64,000 bases of DNA. Origin: Flagellimonas sp947499585. GTDB lineage: Bacteria; Bacteroidota; Bacteroidia; Flavobacteriales; Flavobacteriaceae. The notes under the pieces are model-generated. The model searched no databases. It had not been told where the DNA came from and saw nothing but the letters and a program-made list of their open reading frames with translations. Location of the stretch: NCBI RefSeq assembly GCF_044596045.1, contig NZ_CP138995.1, positions 2,666,001-2,730,000 of the forward strand, in the 5' to 3' direction. The position numbers and the translations under genes are program-made. Below are positions 18,056 to 25,695 of this stretch, in pieces (the stretch's first letter is position 1; each line of letters begins with the position of its first letter).

Positions 18056-19135
18056 CTATTTAAACAAAGAGGTGTCCAGACCAGGAAGTAAATTCATAGC
18101 ATTTTTATAGTAGACCTTCTCTAGTACTTCATCTGGTAAATCCAACCCGTACATGGCCCAAAAAGCATGGTATTTTTTATAGTACGGAAAGTATTCGTCA
18201 GCACTCTCCAAAACCCTGAAGTAGGTAGGGAATTCTTCTGGTTTCCAACTATCCTTGCCAAACAAAATCCTGTCTTGATATTTAATGAAGAATTGCTTGG
18301 CTCTTCGGGGTTGTCGCCCTAATTCAGCAATTATGGCGCCAATGCCTACGGACATATTGGGTATTTCTTCCATTAGCTCCCCTAGCCTATCCAAATTATT
18401 GGCGTACCAGCCCATGTGAGCGTTAATGAATTTGGTTTTAGGATGTTTTTTAAACATTCTATGTTGCTCATCAATAATTTGTTGCCAAGGGGCAGGATCA
18501 GTGGCAGAGCGCTTTCTCCTTGGCCTGGTCTTTAGTTCTAGCCATCTTTCATTATCCTTGTTCATAGGGTCCCAAAATGATTTTGGGTCTGCAGCATGTA
18601 TTAATACTGGAATTCCTAGTTCTCCACATTTTTTCCAAACAGGGTCTAACCTTGGGTCATCTATAGCAATTCTGTTTCCATCAATGTCTTTATTTCGTAA
18701 TCCTAAGCTTTTATAAATTTTTAGCCCTTTGGCACCACTCTTTACATCCAATTCCAATTGGGCGGCAGCTTGCTCTCCCCAATTTGAATTCCCAACCCCA
18801 TTGAAATCAACATTGGCAAAAACCACAAACCGATTGGGATAATTGTCGTTAACATTTTTGAGCATTGCACGTAATCCTTCCCCTGAGCCTCCACTTAGGT
18901 TCACCATTACTCCCATGTTCATTTTATCCATATCCCTGATTAAGCTGGATAAATCTTGGGTGGCCATTCTAAATTGATGGCTATGGATATCTATAAATGG
19001 AAATTTAGCTTTGCTCACAGGGTTTTCTGGAACAACCAAAGTAGATTTTGGATTGTATTCTTCAAAACCCATTTCTTGAGCATTTGAAAAATGAAAACAG
19101 AACAAAGTTATTAAAGTAATAGTGTAGATTTTCAT
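18056..19135 (-). CDS. Exported amidohydrolase (amidohydrolase_2 type)
   Basis: A 359-residue metal-dependent hydrolase with a signal peptide ending near FSNAQ. The metal-binding HxH motif is in FIDIHSHQF, a conserved His is in VLIHAADP, another in FINAHMGWYA, and an Asp is in ILFGKDSW. This is the layout of the amidohydrolase_2 (ACMSD-like) family. It is the last gene of the molybdenum-cofactor operon, only 2 bases after the mocA-like gene. That context suggests it handles a substrate or product of the molybdenum hydroxylase, but this is inference. Confidence 0.85.
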   Translation of the reverse strand: MKIYTITLITLFCFHFSNAQEMGFEEYNPKSTLVVPENPVSKAKFPFIDIHSHQFRMATQDLSSLIRDMDKMNMGVMVNLSGGSGEGLRAMLKNVNDNYPNRFVVFANVDFNGVGNSNWGEQAAAQLELDVKSGAKGLKIYKSLGLRNKDIDGNRIAIDDPRLDPVWKKCGELGIPVLIHAADPKSFWDPMNKDNERWLELKTRPRRKRSATDPAPWQQIIDEQHRMFKKHPKTKFINAHMGWYANNLDRLGELMEEIPNMSVGIGAIIAELGRQPRRAKQFFIKYQDRILFGKDSWKPEEFPTYFRVLESADEYFPYYKKYHAFWAMYGLDLPDEVLEKVYYKNAMNLLPGLDTSLFK

Positions 19136-19137
19136 AT

Positions 19138-19737
19138 CTAAATATTCATTTTATCAATTAGTTGAATATAATTTTTTGGAGTATCGATATCCAATTCTTT
19201 TCCATTAGGAAACACTGCTTTTATATCTGTATGATATTTTTTAATGATATGTCTTGCACCATATTCCTCATTCAAATTCACTAGTTCTGGAATAATGGAT
19301 TGATGAAAAACTGCCGGAACTCCTAATCTATTTTCGTAAGATGTCGCAACAATTTTAAAATTACCTTGATCAAATTCTTTTTTTAATTCATTCAAATAGG
19401 AAGTATCTATCAACGGTTGGTCAGCAAGCATAATCAAAAGTCCTTTTTGGTCCAGATTTAGTTTCAAAATATTTTGAACGCCTATGGAGATTGAACTCCC
19501 TATGCCTGATTGCCAGTTTGGATTATAAATCGTCTCTACATCCAGTACTATAGCTTTTTTTATCTCCTCTTTGTTTGCCCCCAAAACAACAAAGACTGAA
19601 TCTGCCACCTGTTTTGCAGTATCTACAGCGTTTTCTATAAGTGTAGAAGTTCCCCAAGGCAATAACTGCTTAACCTTCTCTCCCATTCTTGTGGAAGCTC
19701 CTGCGGCCAATATTAGAATTGAAATTCCTTCTGACAT
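19138..19737 (-). CDS. MocA-like nucleotidyltransferase (molybdenum cofactor cytidylyltransferase family)
   Basis: A nucleotidyltransferase with the signature LAAGASTRMG at 10-19, a conserved Lys in KQLLPWG, and MLADQPLI for metal binding. In E. coli, MocA joins CTP to the cofactor for xanthine-dehydrogenase-family enzymes. Finding this gene beside xdhC and a hydroxylase of that family supports the same role. The ATG at 19737 was chosen over the GTG one codon earlier, which directly abuts the xdhC stop. At 199 residues it is normal length. A separate mobA lies in the same operon. Confidence 0.85.
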   Translation of the reverse strand: MSEGISILILAAGASTRMGEKVKQLLPWGTSTLIENAVDTAKQVADSVFVVLGANKEEIKKAIVLDVETIYNPNWQSGIGSSISIGVQNILKLNLDQKGLLIMLADQPLIDTSYLNELKKEFDQGNFKIVATSYENRLGVPAVFHQSIIPELVNLNEEYGARHIIKKYHTDIKAVFPNGKELDIDTPKNYIQLIDKMNI

Positions 19738-19740
19738 CAC

Positions 19741-20751
19741 TTAAACATGGATCTTTCCGACCTTATCCTTTAAAAGAGAGGGTTCTTTTTTATTGACAAC
19801 AGCTAAAATCTCTGACAATACGGATATAGCAATTTCTTGTGGTGTTTCGGCACCAATATCAATTCCCGCTGGCCCATGAATTTGTTCTAAATACTCTTCG
19901 GAAAGATCGGGACACCTTTCCAAGAGGTCATCAAATAGTTTTTCGCGCCTTCTTAATGGACCTAAAAGCCCCATGTAGGCTCCTTTTTCTTCTTTAAGTG
20001 CTATTAAGAACTGTAAATCTTTTACAAAACTATGTGTCATAATGATTACCGCTGTCTGCTCATCCATTTTTAGTTGGAAAGTTTCGGGCTCTACCATAAT
20101 GAGCTTGTTGATTCCGGGGAAATCATTTTCAGTCTTTTCTTCCTTTGGATTTGCCACAATAGTGACCTCCCAGCCCGTTAAAGCAGCATATTTACATAAT
20201 TGAACGGCATCATGCTCAGCACCAATGATTACCAACTTGAAGCACGGATGCATTTCTTGTTTAAACCTTGGAAGTTCGTCTGATAGGTTTTCCGCTGTTG
20301 GGTTTACAAAAAACGATGTATCATCAAAATGGAAAACGGTGTGATAGTTTTTGCTTTCACCTTGCTCCTTTTTGTAAAATGAGTTTATAAAAAATGGCGA
20401 TCTTTTATTTATAGTGTCCCAAAATTGAGTTAGGAAAGGTTTATTTGGTTTAAAAATTTCCAAAAGAATGTAAAGAATCCCTTCACAACCTAAACGATAC
20501 CTGCCATCGTATACCATTACTTTTGACACTTTACTGGAGAAAACGGATTGTGCTTGTCGCAATACCTCTTTCTCAACGCAACCTCCACTCACAGCACCAA
20601 CCATGTCTCCATTCTCGAAAATCAACATACGAACACCAGGCCTACGGTAAGAAGATCCATCCAAAGCAACAACAGTAGCTAATACTGATGCCTCACCCGA
20701 TTGCTGTCTTTTCTCGTATTGTTGAATTATAGTCTTTAACTCGTGTGTCAT
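19741..20751 (-). CDS. xdhC: XdhC family molybdenum-enzyme maturation protein
   Basis: In studied systems XdhC-type proteins bind the molybdenum cofactor, help sulfurate it and deliver it to xanthine-dehydrogenase-family enzymes. The N-terminal XdhC/CoxI domain shows VVALDGSSYRRPGVRM and GAVSGGCVE (Cys58). A Rossmann-like C-terminal domain follows from about residue 165 (KLVIIGAEHDAVQL) and ends with GPAGIDIGAETPQEIA, a hallmark of the family. The gene abuts its neighbours with 0-1 bases between stops and starts, so translation is probably coupled. Confidence 0.92.
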   Translation of the reverse strand: MTHELKTIIQQYEKRQQSGEASVLATVVALDGSSYRRPGVRMLIFENGDMVGAVSGGCVEKEVLRQAQSVFSSKVSKVMVYDGRYRLGCEGILYILLEIFKPNKPFLTQFWDTINKRSPFFINSFYKKEQGESKNYHTVFHFDDTSFFVNPTAENLSDELPRFKQEMHPCFKLVIIGAEHDAVQLCKYAALTGWEVTIVANPKEEKTENDFPGINKLIMVEPETFQLKMDEQTAVIIMTHSFVKDLQFLIALKEEKGAYMGLLGPLRRREKLFDDLLERCPDLSEEYLEQIHGPAGIDIGAETPQEIAISVLSEILAVVNKKEPSLLKDKVGKIHV

Positions 20752-20752
20752 G

Positions 20753-21952
20753 TTACATTATTCTTCTTGTAGCTATCAACGGAACTAACTTTTTGCCTTG
20801 GTCTAGTACCTGTTTTGGACTTAGCTGAATAAAACCATCAACTTTTGAAAGACCTATAAGGTCACCTGAACCTGTGGTTGTCAATGTTTTTGCAAACAGC
20901 TCACCATTATTAATACTGACATTGACTCCAATAAAAAGGGTTAAATCTGTTTTGTTTGTTATTGGCTCATTTAAAAATACAGCAAATTCTGGAGTGGTTA
21001 ATCCCAAAGTTTTGTTAAGCCAAGGTTTAAAATAAACATGGTAGTTGACAAATGTGGAAACAGGATTTCCGGGGAATGAAAATATCGTAGTATTCTGAGA
21101 CTTGAGTTTTCCAAACCAAAATGGTTTTCCGGGACGCTGCAGTACTTTATGAAATATTTTTTCTACTCCCAAAGCATCAAAGGTTTCGGGTAAAAAATCA
21201 AATTTCCCTTTAGAGACGCCACCACTCAAAAGTAAAACATCATAATTTTTTAGTAAGACTTCCAGCTTTTCTTTTAAAATATCAGGTTCGTCAACCATAT
21301 GATATAGGTCTGCAGAAATACCTTCTTTGGCCAACAATCCTTGCAGGGTAAATGAATTCGATTTCCTAATTTGATATGGAAGAGGTTTTTTATCTATTTC
21401 TACCAACTCATTACCAGTAGCTATTACCGCAATTTTTGGAAGTTTTTTAACTAAAACCTCAGACTTTCCAACAGATGCTAAAACGCCTATTTCAGCCGCC
21501 GTTATTTGAAGGCCAGGCATAAGCAGTTCTTCACTTTTAGCAACATCACTCCCTTTGTAGTGAATATTTTGACCTTTGGTGACGGGTTTTAATAGCGAAA
21601 AAGCTCCATTCTCCAATAAGATATGCTCATACATGACAACGGTATCTGCATTTTCTGGAACCATAGCACCGGTCATTACCTCTATGCATTCAGCATTGTT
21701 TTGCAAAGTTTGTTGCGGACTACCTGCTTGAGCAATTCCTGAGATTTTAAAGGTTTGGTTTGGTGATAAAACGCCATTAAAATTGATGGCAATTCCATCT
21801 TTAGTAGCTCTATCAAACGGAGGGAAGTCCCTGTCCGCAAAAATGGTCTCAGCAAGAACCCGATCAGTAGATTGCATAAGGGAAACGTGTTCGTTCCCAT
21901 AATCGAGGGTGTTGTTCAGAACCTTTTGTAATGCAGCTTTAAAAGAAATCAT
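20753..21952 (-). CDS. moeA: Molybdopterin molybdotransferase MoeA
   Basis: Inserts molybdenum into adenylylated molybdopterin. Seen in sequence: DRDFPPFDRATKDG in domain I, TGAMVPENADTVV, the glycine-rich LLLSGGVSKGKFD that binds the pterin, the RPGKPFWFG loop and FSFPGNPVST. These are the standard MoeA motifs. At 399 residues it is normal length. It overlaps the TauE/SafE gene by 4 bases. No separate mogA/moaB adenylyltransferase is found in this window. Confidence 0.95.
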   Translation of the reverse strand: MISFKAALQKVLNNTLDYGNEHVSLMQSTDRVLAETIFADRDFPPFDRATKDGIAINFNGVLSPNQTFKISGIAQAGSPQQTLQNNAECIEVMTGAMVPENADTVVMYEHILLENGAFSLLKPVTKGQNIHYKGSDVAKSEELLMPGLQITAAEIGVLASVGKSEVLVKKLPKIAVIATGNELVEIDKKPLPYQIRKSNSFTLQGLLAKEGISADLYHMVDEPDILKEKLEVLLKNYDVLLLSGGVSKGKFDFLPETFDALGVEKIFHKVLQRPGKPFWFGKLKSQNTTIFSFPGNPVSTFVNYHVYFKPWLNKTLGLTTPEFAVFLNEPITNKTDLTLFIGVNVSINNGELFAKTLTTTGSGDLIGLSKVDGFIQLSPKQVLDQGKKLVPLIATRRIM

Positions 21953-22731
21953 GAAAATATTGTTAGTTGCAATCCATTTTTTAATAATACCCGTATCCCA
22001 ACAAATAAAACCAGAAACGCAGTAAGCAGTTTGATTCTATTTGAAGACAGCTTTCCAATACTTAGCCTAACGCCCAACTGACCGCCCAATATTACGGCAA
22101 ACAATAGTCCAATAATTCCTGGCCAAAACACTTCAAATGAATTACTCACAAACAAACCGCCAATGCCAGAGATAGAATTGACAAGGATAAAGAAGCTTGC
22201 TAAAGCAGCTATGACAATGGGTTTGTCCCATTTCATATGATTAAGTATAGGTGCTAAGAAAATACCACCGCCAATACCAACAAGACCCGACAGCAACCCT
22301 ATACAACCACCGAGTATATAAGAAACATAGTTTGGGTACTTTTTAATAGTAGTGTTTGGTTTGAGTTTTAATGTTTGATAGGTAAGCGCAATGGCTGAAA
22401 TAATTAAGGAAATGCCTAAAAGAATAAAGAAAACATGTTCTTTTAACCGAAAAGATGCTCCAAGAAATGCGAAGGGAATACTTGTAACTATAAAAGGAAG
22501 AAACCTTTTAATGTGCAAGTTCCCGCTTTTATAAAACAAAAAACAACTTCCCACAACGACCGTTAAATTGCATAAAAGCGCTGTACTTCTTATGGCGAAG
22601 AAGCTGGTCAACACCAACGTCAAAATAGCCAAATAGCTTGATCCACCGCCAAAACCAACTGCAGAATACAAGGTTGCAACAATGAAAAAAGAAAGAAGCA
22701 ATAAAATAAAATCGCCAGAGGCTAAGGACAT
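21949..22731 (-). CDS. TauE/SafE family membrane permease
   Basis: A 260-residue membrane protein with about eight hydrophobic helices and two family-type glycine repeats, AVGFGGGSSYLAI near the N-terminus and GLVGIGGGIFLAP in the middle. TauE/SafE proteins export sulfur anions or organosulfonates. In a molybdenum-cofactor operon it could handle sulfite or another sulfur compound, but that is inference. It overlaps moeA by 4 bases and the MoeB-like gene by 10 bases, so it is clearly part of the operon. Confidence 0.9.
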   Translation of the reverse strand: MSLASGDFILLLLSFFIVATLYSAVGFGGGSSYLAILTLVLTSFFAIRSTALLCNLTVVVGSCFLFYKSGNLHIKRFLPFIVTSIPFAFLGASFRLKEHVFFILLGISLIISAIALTYQTLKLKPNTTIKKYPNYVSYILGGCIGLLSGLVGIGGGIFLAPILNHMKWDKPIVIAALASFFILVNSISGIGGLFVSNSFEVFWPGIIGLLFAVILGGQLGVRLSIGKLSSNRIKLLTAFLVLFVGIRVLLKNGLQLTIFS

Positions 22732-23789
22732 ACGGTCATCATTTTATTCATACCTCCTAAAATATGATAAAAAGTCAAGTCTGGATGGACCGTTCGGAGT
22801 TGTTTTAATGCCAATTCACTTCTTTTTCCTGATTGACAGATGATGTAAACCTCTTTGTTAGAGTCGATGTGTTTTTCAATTGCGTCTAGACTGTTTAGAG
22901 GAATGTTAATTGCTTCATCCAAATGATTCTCTTTGAACTCTTCGTTTGTTCTTACATCTATTAACGTGAATACTTTGTTTGATTCTCGAATTGACTGAAA
23001 AGTCTTTGCACTTACTGAAGGAACTATATCACAATCTACTGGTTCGTAAAAATCTTGAAGCTGGGTTATTTTCTTGTTCGTTGAATTTGTTTTAAAATTG
23101 ATTTTGCTAAGCTGTTGGTTTAGTCCATCGTACAAAAGAAGTTTACCAGAAAGCACTTCCCCTATTCCAGTCAAAACCTTTACCGCCTCTAAAGCCTGTA
23201 AGGTTCCTATAATTCCTGGAATAACGCCCAGAACCCCATTTTCATTACAATTGGGTATTTCCTCTGCATTTGGCATTTCTGGGTATAAGCAGCGATATGT
23301 AGGCCCGCCTTGATGATTAAAAACACTTACATGCCCTTCAAAACTGTGTAAAGCACCATAAATAAAGGGTTTGTTTAGAATAACACATGAGTCGTTAATT
23401 AGATACCGCGTCGGAAAATTGTCTGTGGCATCAACAACAAGGTCATATTCTTTAATGACTCCAAGTGCATTTTCTTTGGTCAAAAAAGTATCATACACTT
23501 TGAAAACGGTTTGTGAGTTTTGCGCCTTTAACTTTTCATGAACCACATCCAATTTTAACCTGCCCAAGTCTTTTTCAGTATACAAGACCTGTCTTTGCAA
23601 GTTGTGCAGTTCAACAACATCTTGATCCATTAAGCCCAAAGTACCAACCCCCATAGCATTAAGATATTGAAGCACTGGCAGACCCAACCCGCCAAGACCT
23701 ACTACCAAAACTTTGGCTTCAAAAAGCTTTGATTGCCCATCAGGGCCAAAATCCTTCAGACTGGTTTGCCTTATATATCTAGAACTCAT
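22722..23789 (-). CDS. MoeB/ThiF/HesA-like E1 enzyme fused to a rhodanese domain
   Basis: The N-terminal E1-like domain adenylates the C-terminal Gly-Gly of MoaD. It has the nucleotide motif VVGLGGLGLP at 29-38, the YTEKDLGRLK loop and DATDNFPTRYLIND. The C-terminal rhodanese domain (about 260-350) has the active-site loop CQSGKRS with Cys318, which may carry the persulfide for MoaD thiocarboxylation. The two CxxC zinc motifs of E. coli MoeB are not both present; only a lone YRCLYPE is seen. The ATG at 23789 was chosen over an upstream TTG. It overlaps mobA by 11 bases. Confidence 0.9.
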   Translation of the reverse strand: MSSRYIRQTSLKDFGPDGQSKLFEAKVLVVGLGGLGLPVLQYLNAMGVGTLGLMDQDVVELHNLQRQVLYTEKDLGRLKLDVVHEKLKAQNSQTVFKVYDTFLTKENALGVIKEYDLVVDATDNFPTRYLINDSCVILNKPFIYGALHSFEGHVSVFNHQGGPTYRCLYPEMPNAEEIPNCNENGVLGVIPGIIGTLQALEAVKVLTGIGEVLSGKLLLYDGLNQQLSKINFKTNSTNKKITQLQDFYEPVDCDIVPSVSAKTFQSIRESNKVFTLIDVRTNEEFKENHLDEAINIPLNSLDAIEKHIDSNKEVYIICQSGKRSELALKQLRTVHPDLTFYHILGGMNKMMTVCP

Positions 23790-24381
23790 TGGTCGTTTCA
23801 AGTTTAGATTTTATGAACTCATAGTCAGAGATGGAATTGGCGTTATACAACACTTCATCATGCTTCGGGTTAACCAATTCAACATCTGAATTGATTAAAA
23901 ACTTTCTTGGACATGTGCTTTCCGAGGTTTGCAGGTATGCAATGGCCTTTCTTAGTCCTTCCGGTTCCCAAATGGTGATTAAAGGTTCTGGTAAATTGGT
24001 CTTCTTTGTAGCATATGACGTCGCTAATTTCTTTTGATTTCTACTGTCAGCCAAGTTTTTTAAAGCTTCCAAATCAATCAACGGTAAATCGCACGCCAAC
24101 ACTAACCACGCTACATCTGGATAGGATTTATGAGCACTTAAGATTCCATTAAAGGGTCCTCGATATTCGTTTTGATCTACAATAATGCTGAAGTGATTGT
24201 CCATAATTGATTGCTGTTCTTCACGTACACTTAGAAAAACATTGTCACAAGTATGCTCCAAGAGTTTATATAAGTGCTCTTGTTGTGGAACGGAATGATA
24301 TTTAATCAACCCTTTATCCGAACCCATCCGAGTGCTCTTCCCTCCTGCCAATACCAAACCATATAACTTGGTTTTTTTCAT
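23779..24381 (-). CDS. mobA: Molybdenum cofactor guanylyltransferase MobA
   Basis: Joins GTP to the molybdenum cofactor. The signature LAGGKSTRMGSDKG at 11-24 is the MobA form of the nucleotidyltransferase motif. IVDQNEYRGPFNGIL and VLACDLPLID follow in the expected places. At 200 residues it is normal length. It differs clearly from the second nucleotidyltransferase of the operon, which has GASTRMGEKVKQL instead. Having both suggests that the cell makes guanylated cofactor as well as the cytosine or simple form. Confidence 0.92.
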   Translation of the reverse strand: MKKTKLYGLVLAGGKSTRMGSDKGLIKYHSVPQQEHLYKLLEHTCDNVFLSVREEQQSIMDNHFSIIVDQNEYRGPFNGILSAHKSYPDVAWLVLACDLPLIDLEALKNLADSRNQKKLATSYATKKTNLPEPLITIWEPEGLRKAIAYLQTSESTCPRKFLINSDVELVNPKHDEVLYNANSISDYEFIKSKLETTNEF

Positions 24382-24405
24382 CCTGTAATGTTACTAATGA
24401 TAAAA

Positions 24406-25392
24406 TCACCCCCCTATAGAGGTCATGGAGCTGTCAAAAATGGTAGTCGCGTGTTCATTTTGCGCTTCAAAACCTGTTTTTGCCCTGCTCCCAACAGCTT
24501 CTAAAATAGCATCCTTTATGTTTTCTTCTGGCGAATGCGTGCGGACAATATCTCTAAGGTTTGTTTTGGGTTTTCCATACAGACATGTAATTACATCACC
24601 TGTAGCCGTAACTCTCAGTCTATTGCAACTTCCGCAAAAAGTTCTACTGAATGACGGAATAATGCCAAATGTACCCTTATGCCCTTTTATTTTGTAATTA
24701 ACAGAAGTGGATGTTGCAGGTGACACCAACTTTTCAAAATCTGAATATTGTTTGCTGATGTGATCCAGAATTGCTTTATGATTCCATTTAATAGTGGCAA
24801 AATTTTTAGAACCTCCATTAAATGGCATTTCTTCAAGAAACCGAATAGAAACATTGTAATGCTTCATCACTTCTAAAATTGGAAGAATGTCCTGCTCATT
24901 TTGACCATCCAAAACAATAAAATTAATACGGACGTTAAACCCTTCGGTAATCAACCTAATTAAATTGTTGTGAACAGTATCAAACTGTTTTCTCCGAGTG
25001 ATTCTTTCAAAAGTTTCCCTGTTTATTGAATCTAGACTTACATTGATATTTTTAATGCCCAATTCTTTTAGTTCATCAATGTGCGGACCAATTAAAGTAG
25101 CGTTCGTGGTGACCGAAATATCATTGAGCCCTTTCATTTTACTCAATTCTCTTAGCAAAACCATCAAATCCTTTCGTACAAATGGTTCTCCGCCAGTTAT
25201 CCTGATTTTATCTATTCCCTGATCAACTAAAACTTGGCTTATTTGCATGAGCTCCTTTATAGATAGAAGCTTATCATTTTTTACAAAATCGATACCTTCT
25301 GAAGGCATACAATAATTACATCGCAAATTGCACCTATCTGTAACTGCGAGCCTTAAATAATTTATTTGTCTATTGTGATTGTCTATCAGCAT
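24406..25392 (-). CDS. moaA: GTP 3',8-cyclase MoaA (radical SAM)
   Basis: Catalyses the first step of molybdenum-cofactor synthesis, rearranging GTP. The radical SAM cluster Cys21, Cys25 and Cys28 lies in VTDRCNLRCNYCMP. The second cluster is bound by Cys253, Cys256 and Cys270 in FCGSCNRLR and ITCLYG. The chain ends in Gly-Gly (MTSIGG), as MoaA must. At 328 residues it is normal length. It follows moaD by 44 bases. The partner MoaC is not in this operon. Confidence 0.97.
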   Translation of the reverse strand: MLIDNHNRQINYLRLAVTDRCNLRCNYCMPSEGIDFVKNDKLLSIKELMQISQVLVDQGIDKIRITGGEPFVRKDLMVLLRELSKMKGLNDISVTTNATLIGPHIDELKELGIKNINVSLDSINRETFERITRRKQFDTVHNNLIRLITEGFNVRINFIVLDGQNEQDILPILEVMKHYNVSIRFLEEMPFNGGSKNFATIKWNHKAILDHISKQYSDFEKLVSPATSTSVNYKIKGHKGTFGIIPSFSRTFCGSCNRLRVTATGDVITCLYGKPKTNLRDIVRTHSPEENIKDAILEAVGSRAKTGFEAQNEHATTIFDSSMTSIGG

Positions 25393-25436
25393 AATTTATC
25401 CTCCATAGCTATCGAAAGATACTGTTTATGCGCTTA

Positions 25437-25691
25437 TTATCCTCCACTTACTGGAGGAATAAGCGCTATTTCGTCATAAGAATTAATGGTTTCATTGTCC
25501 TCGGCATATGTGTTATTAACTGCAACAGCCAAAGAGGATAACTTATTGAGTTCTGGATACGTTTCTCCCAGAAACTGCTTTAATTCTTTTACAGTTTTCG
25601 GAATTTTTCTACCTGTAACACTTGATGTAGGGACGGATAATGTGGGACTCCCCACAATATCTTTAGTAATCCCAAACAATAATATCGTCAT
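25437..25691 (-). CDS. moaD: MoaD/ThiS-type sulfur carrier protein
   Basis: An 84-residue ubiquitin-like protein that starts MTILLFGITKDIVG and ends in PPVSGG, the Gly-Gly tail that is adenylated and thiocarboxylated. With MoaE it forms molybdopterin synthase. MoaE is absent from the operon and must be encoded elsewhere. The gene starts 4 bases after the stop of the molybdenum hydroxylase large subunit. Confidence 0.92.
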   Translation of the reverse strand: MTILLFGITKDIVGSPTLSVPTSSVTGRKIPKTVKELKQFLGETYPELNKLSSLAVAVNNTYAEDNETINSYDEIALIPPVSGG

Positions 25692-25695
25692 AAAA

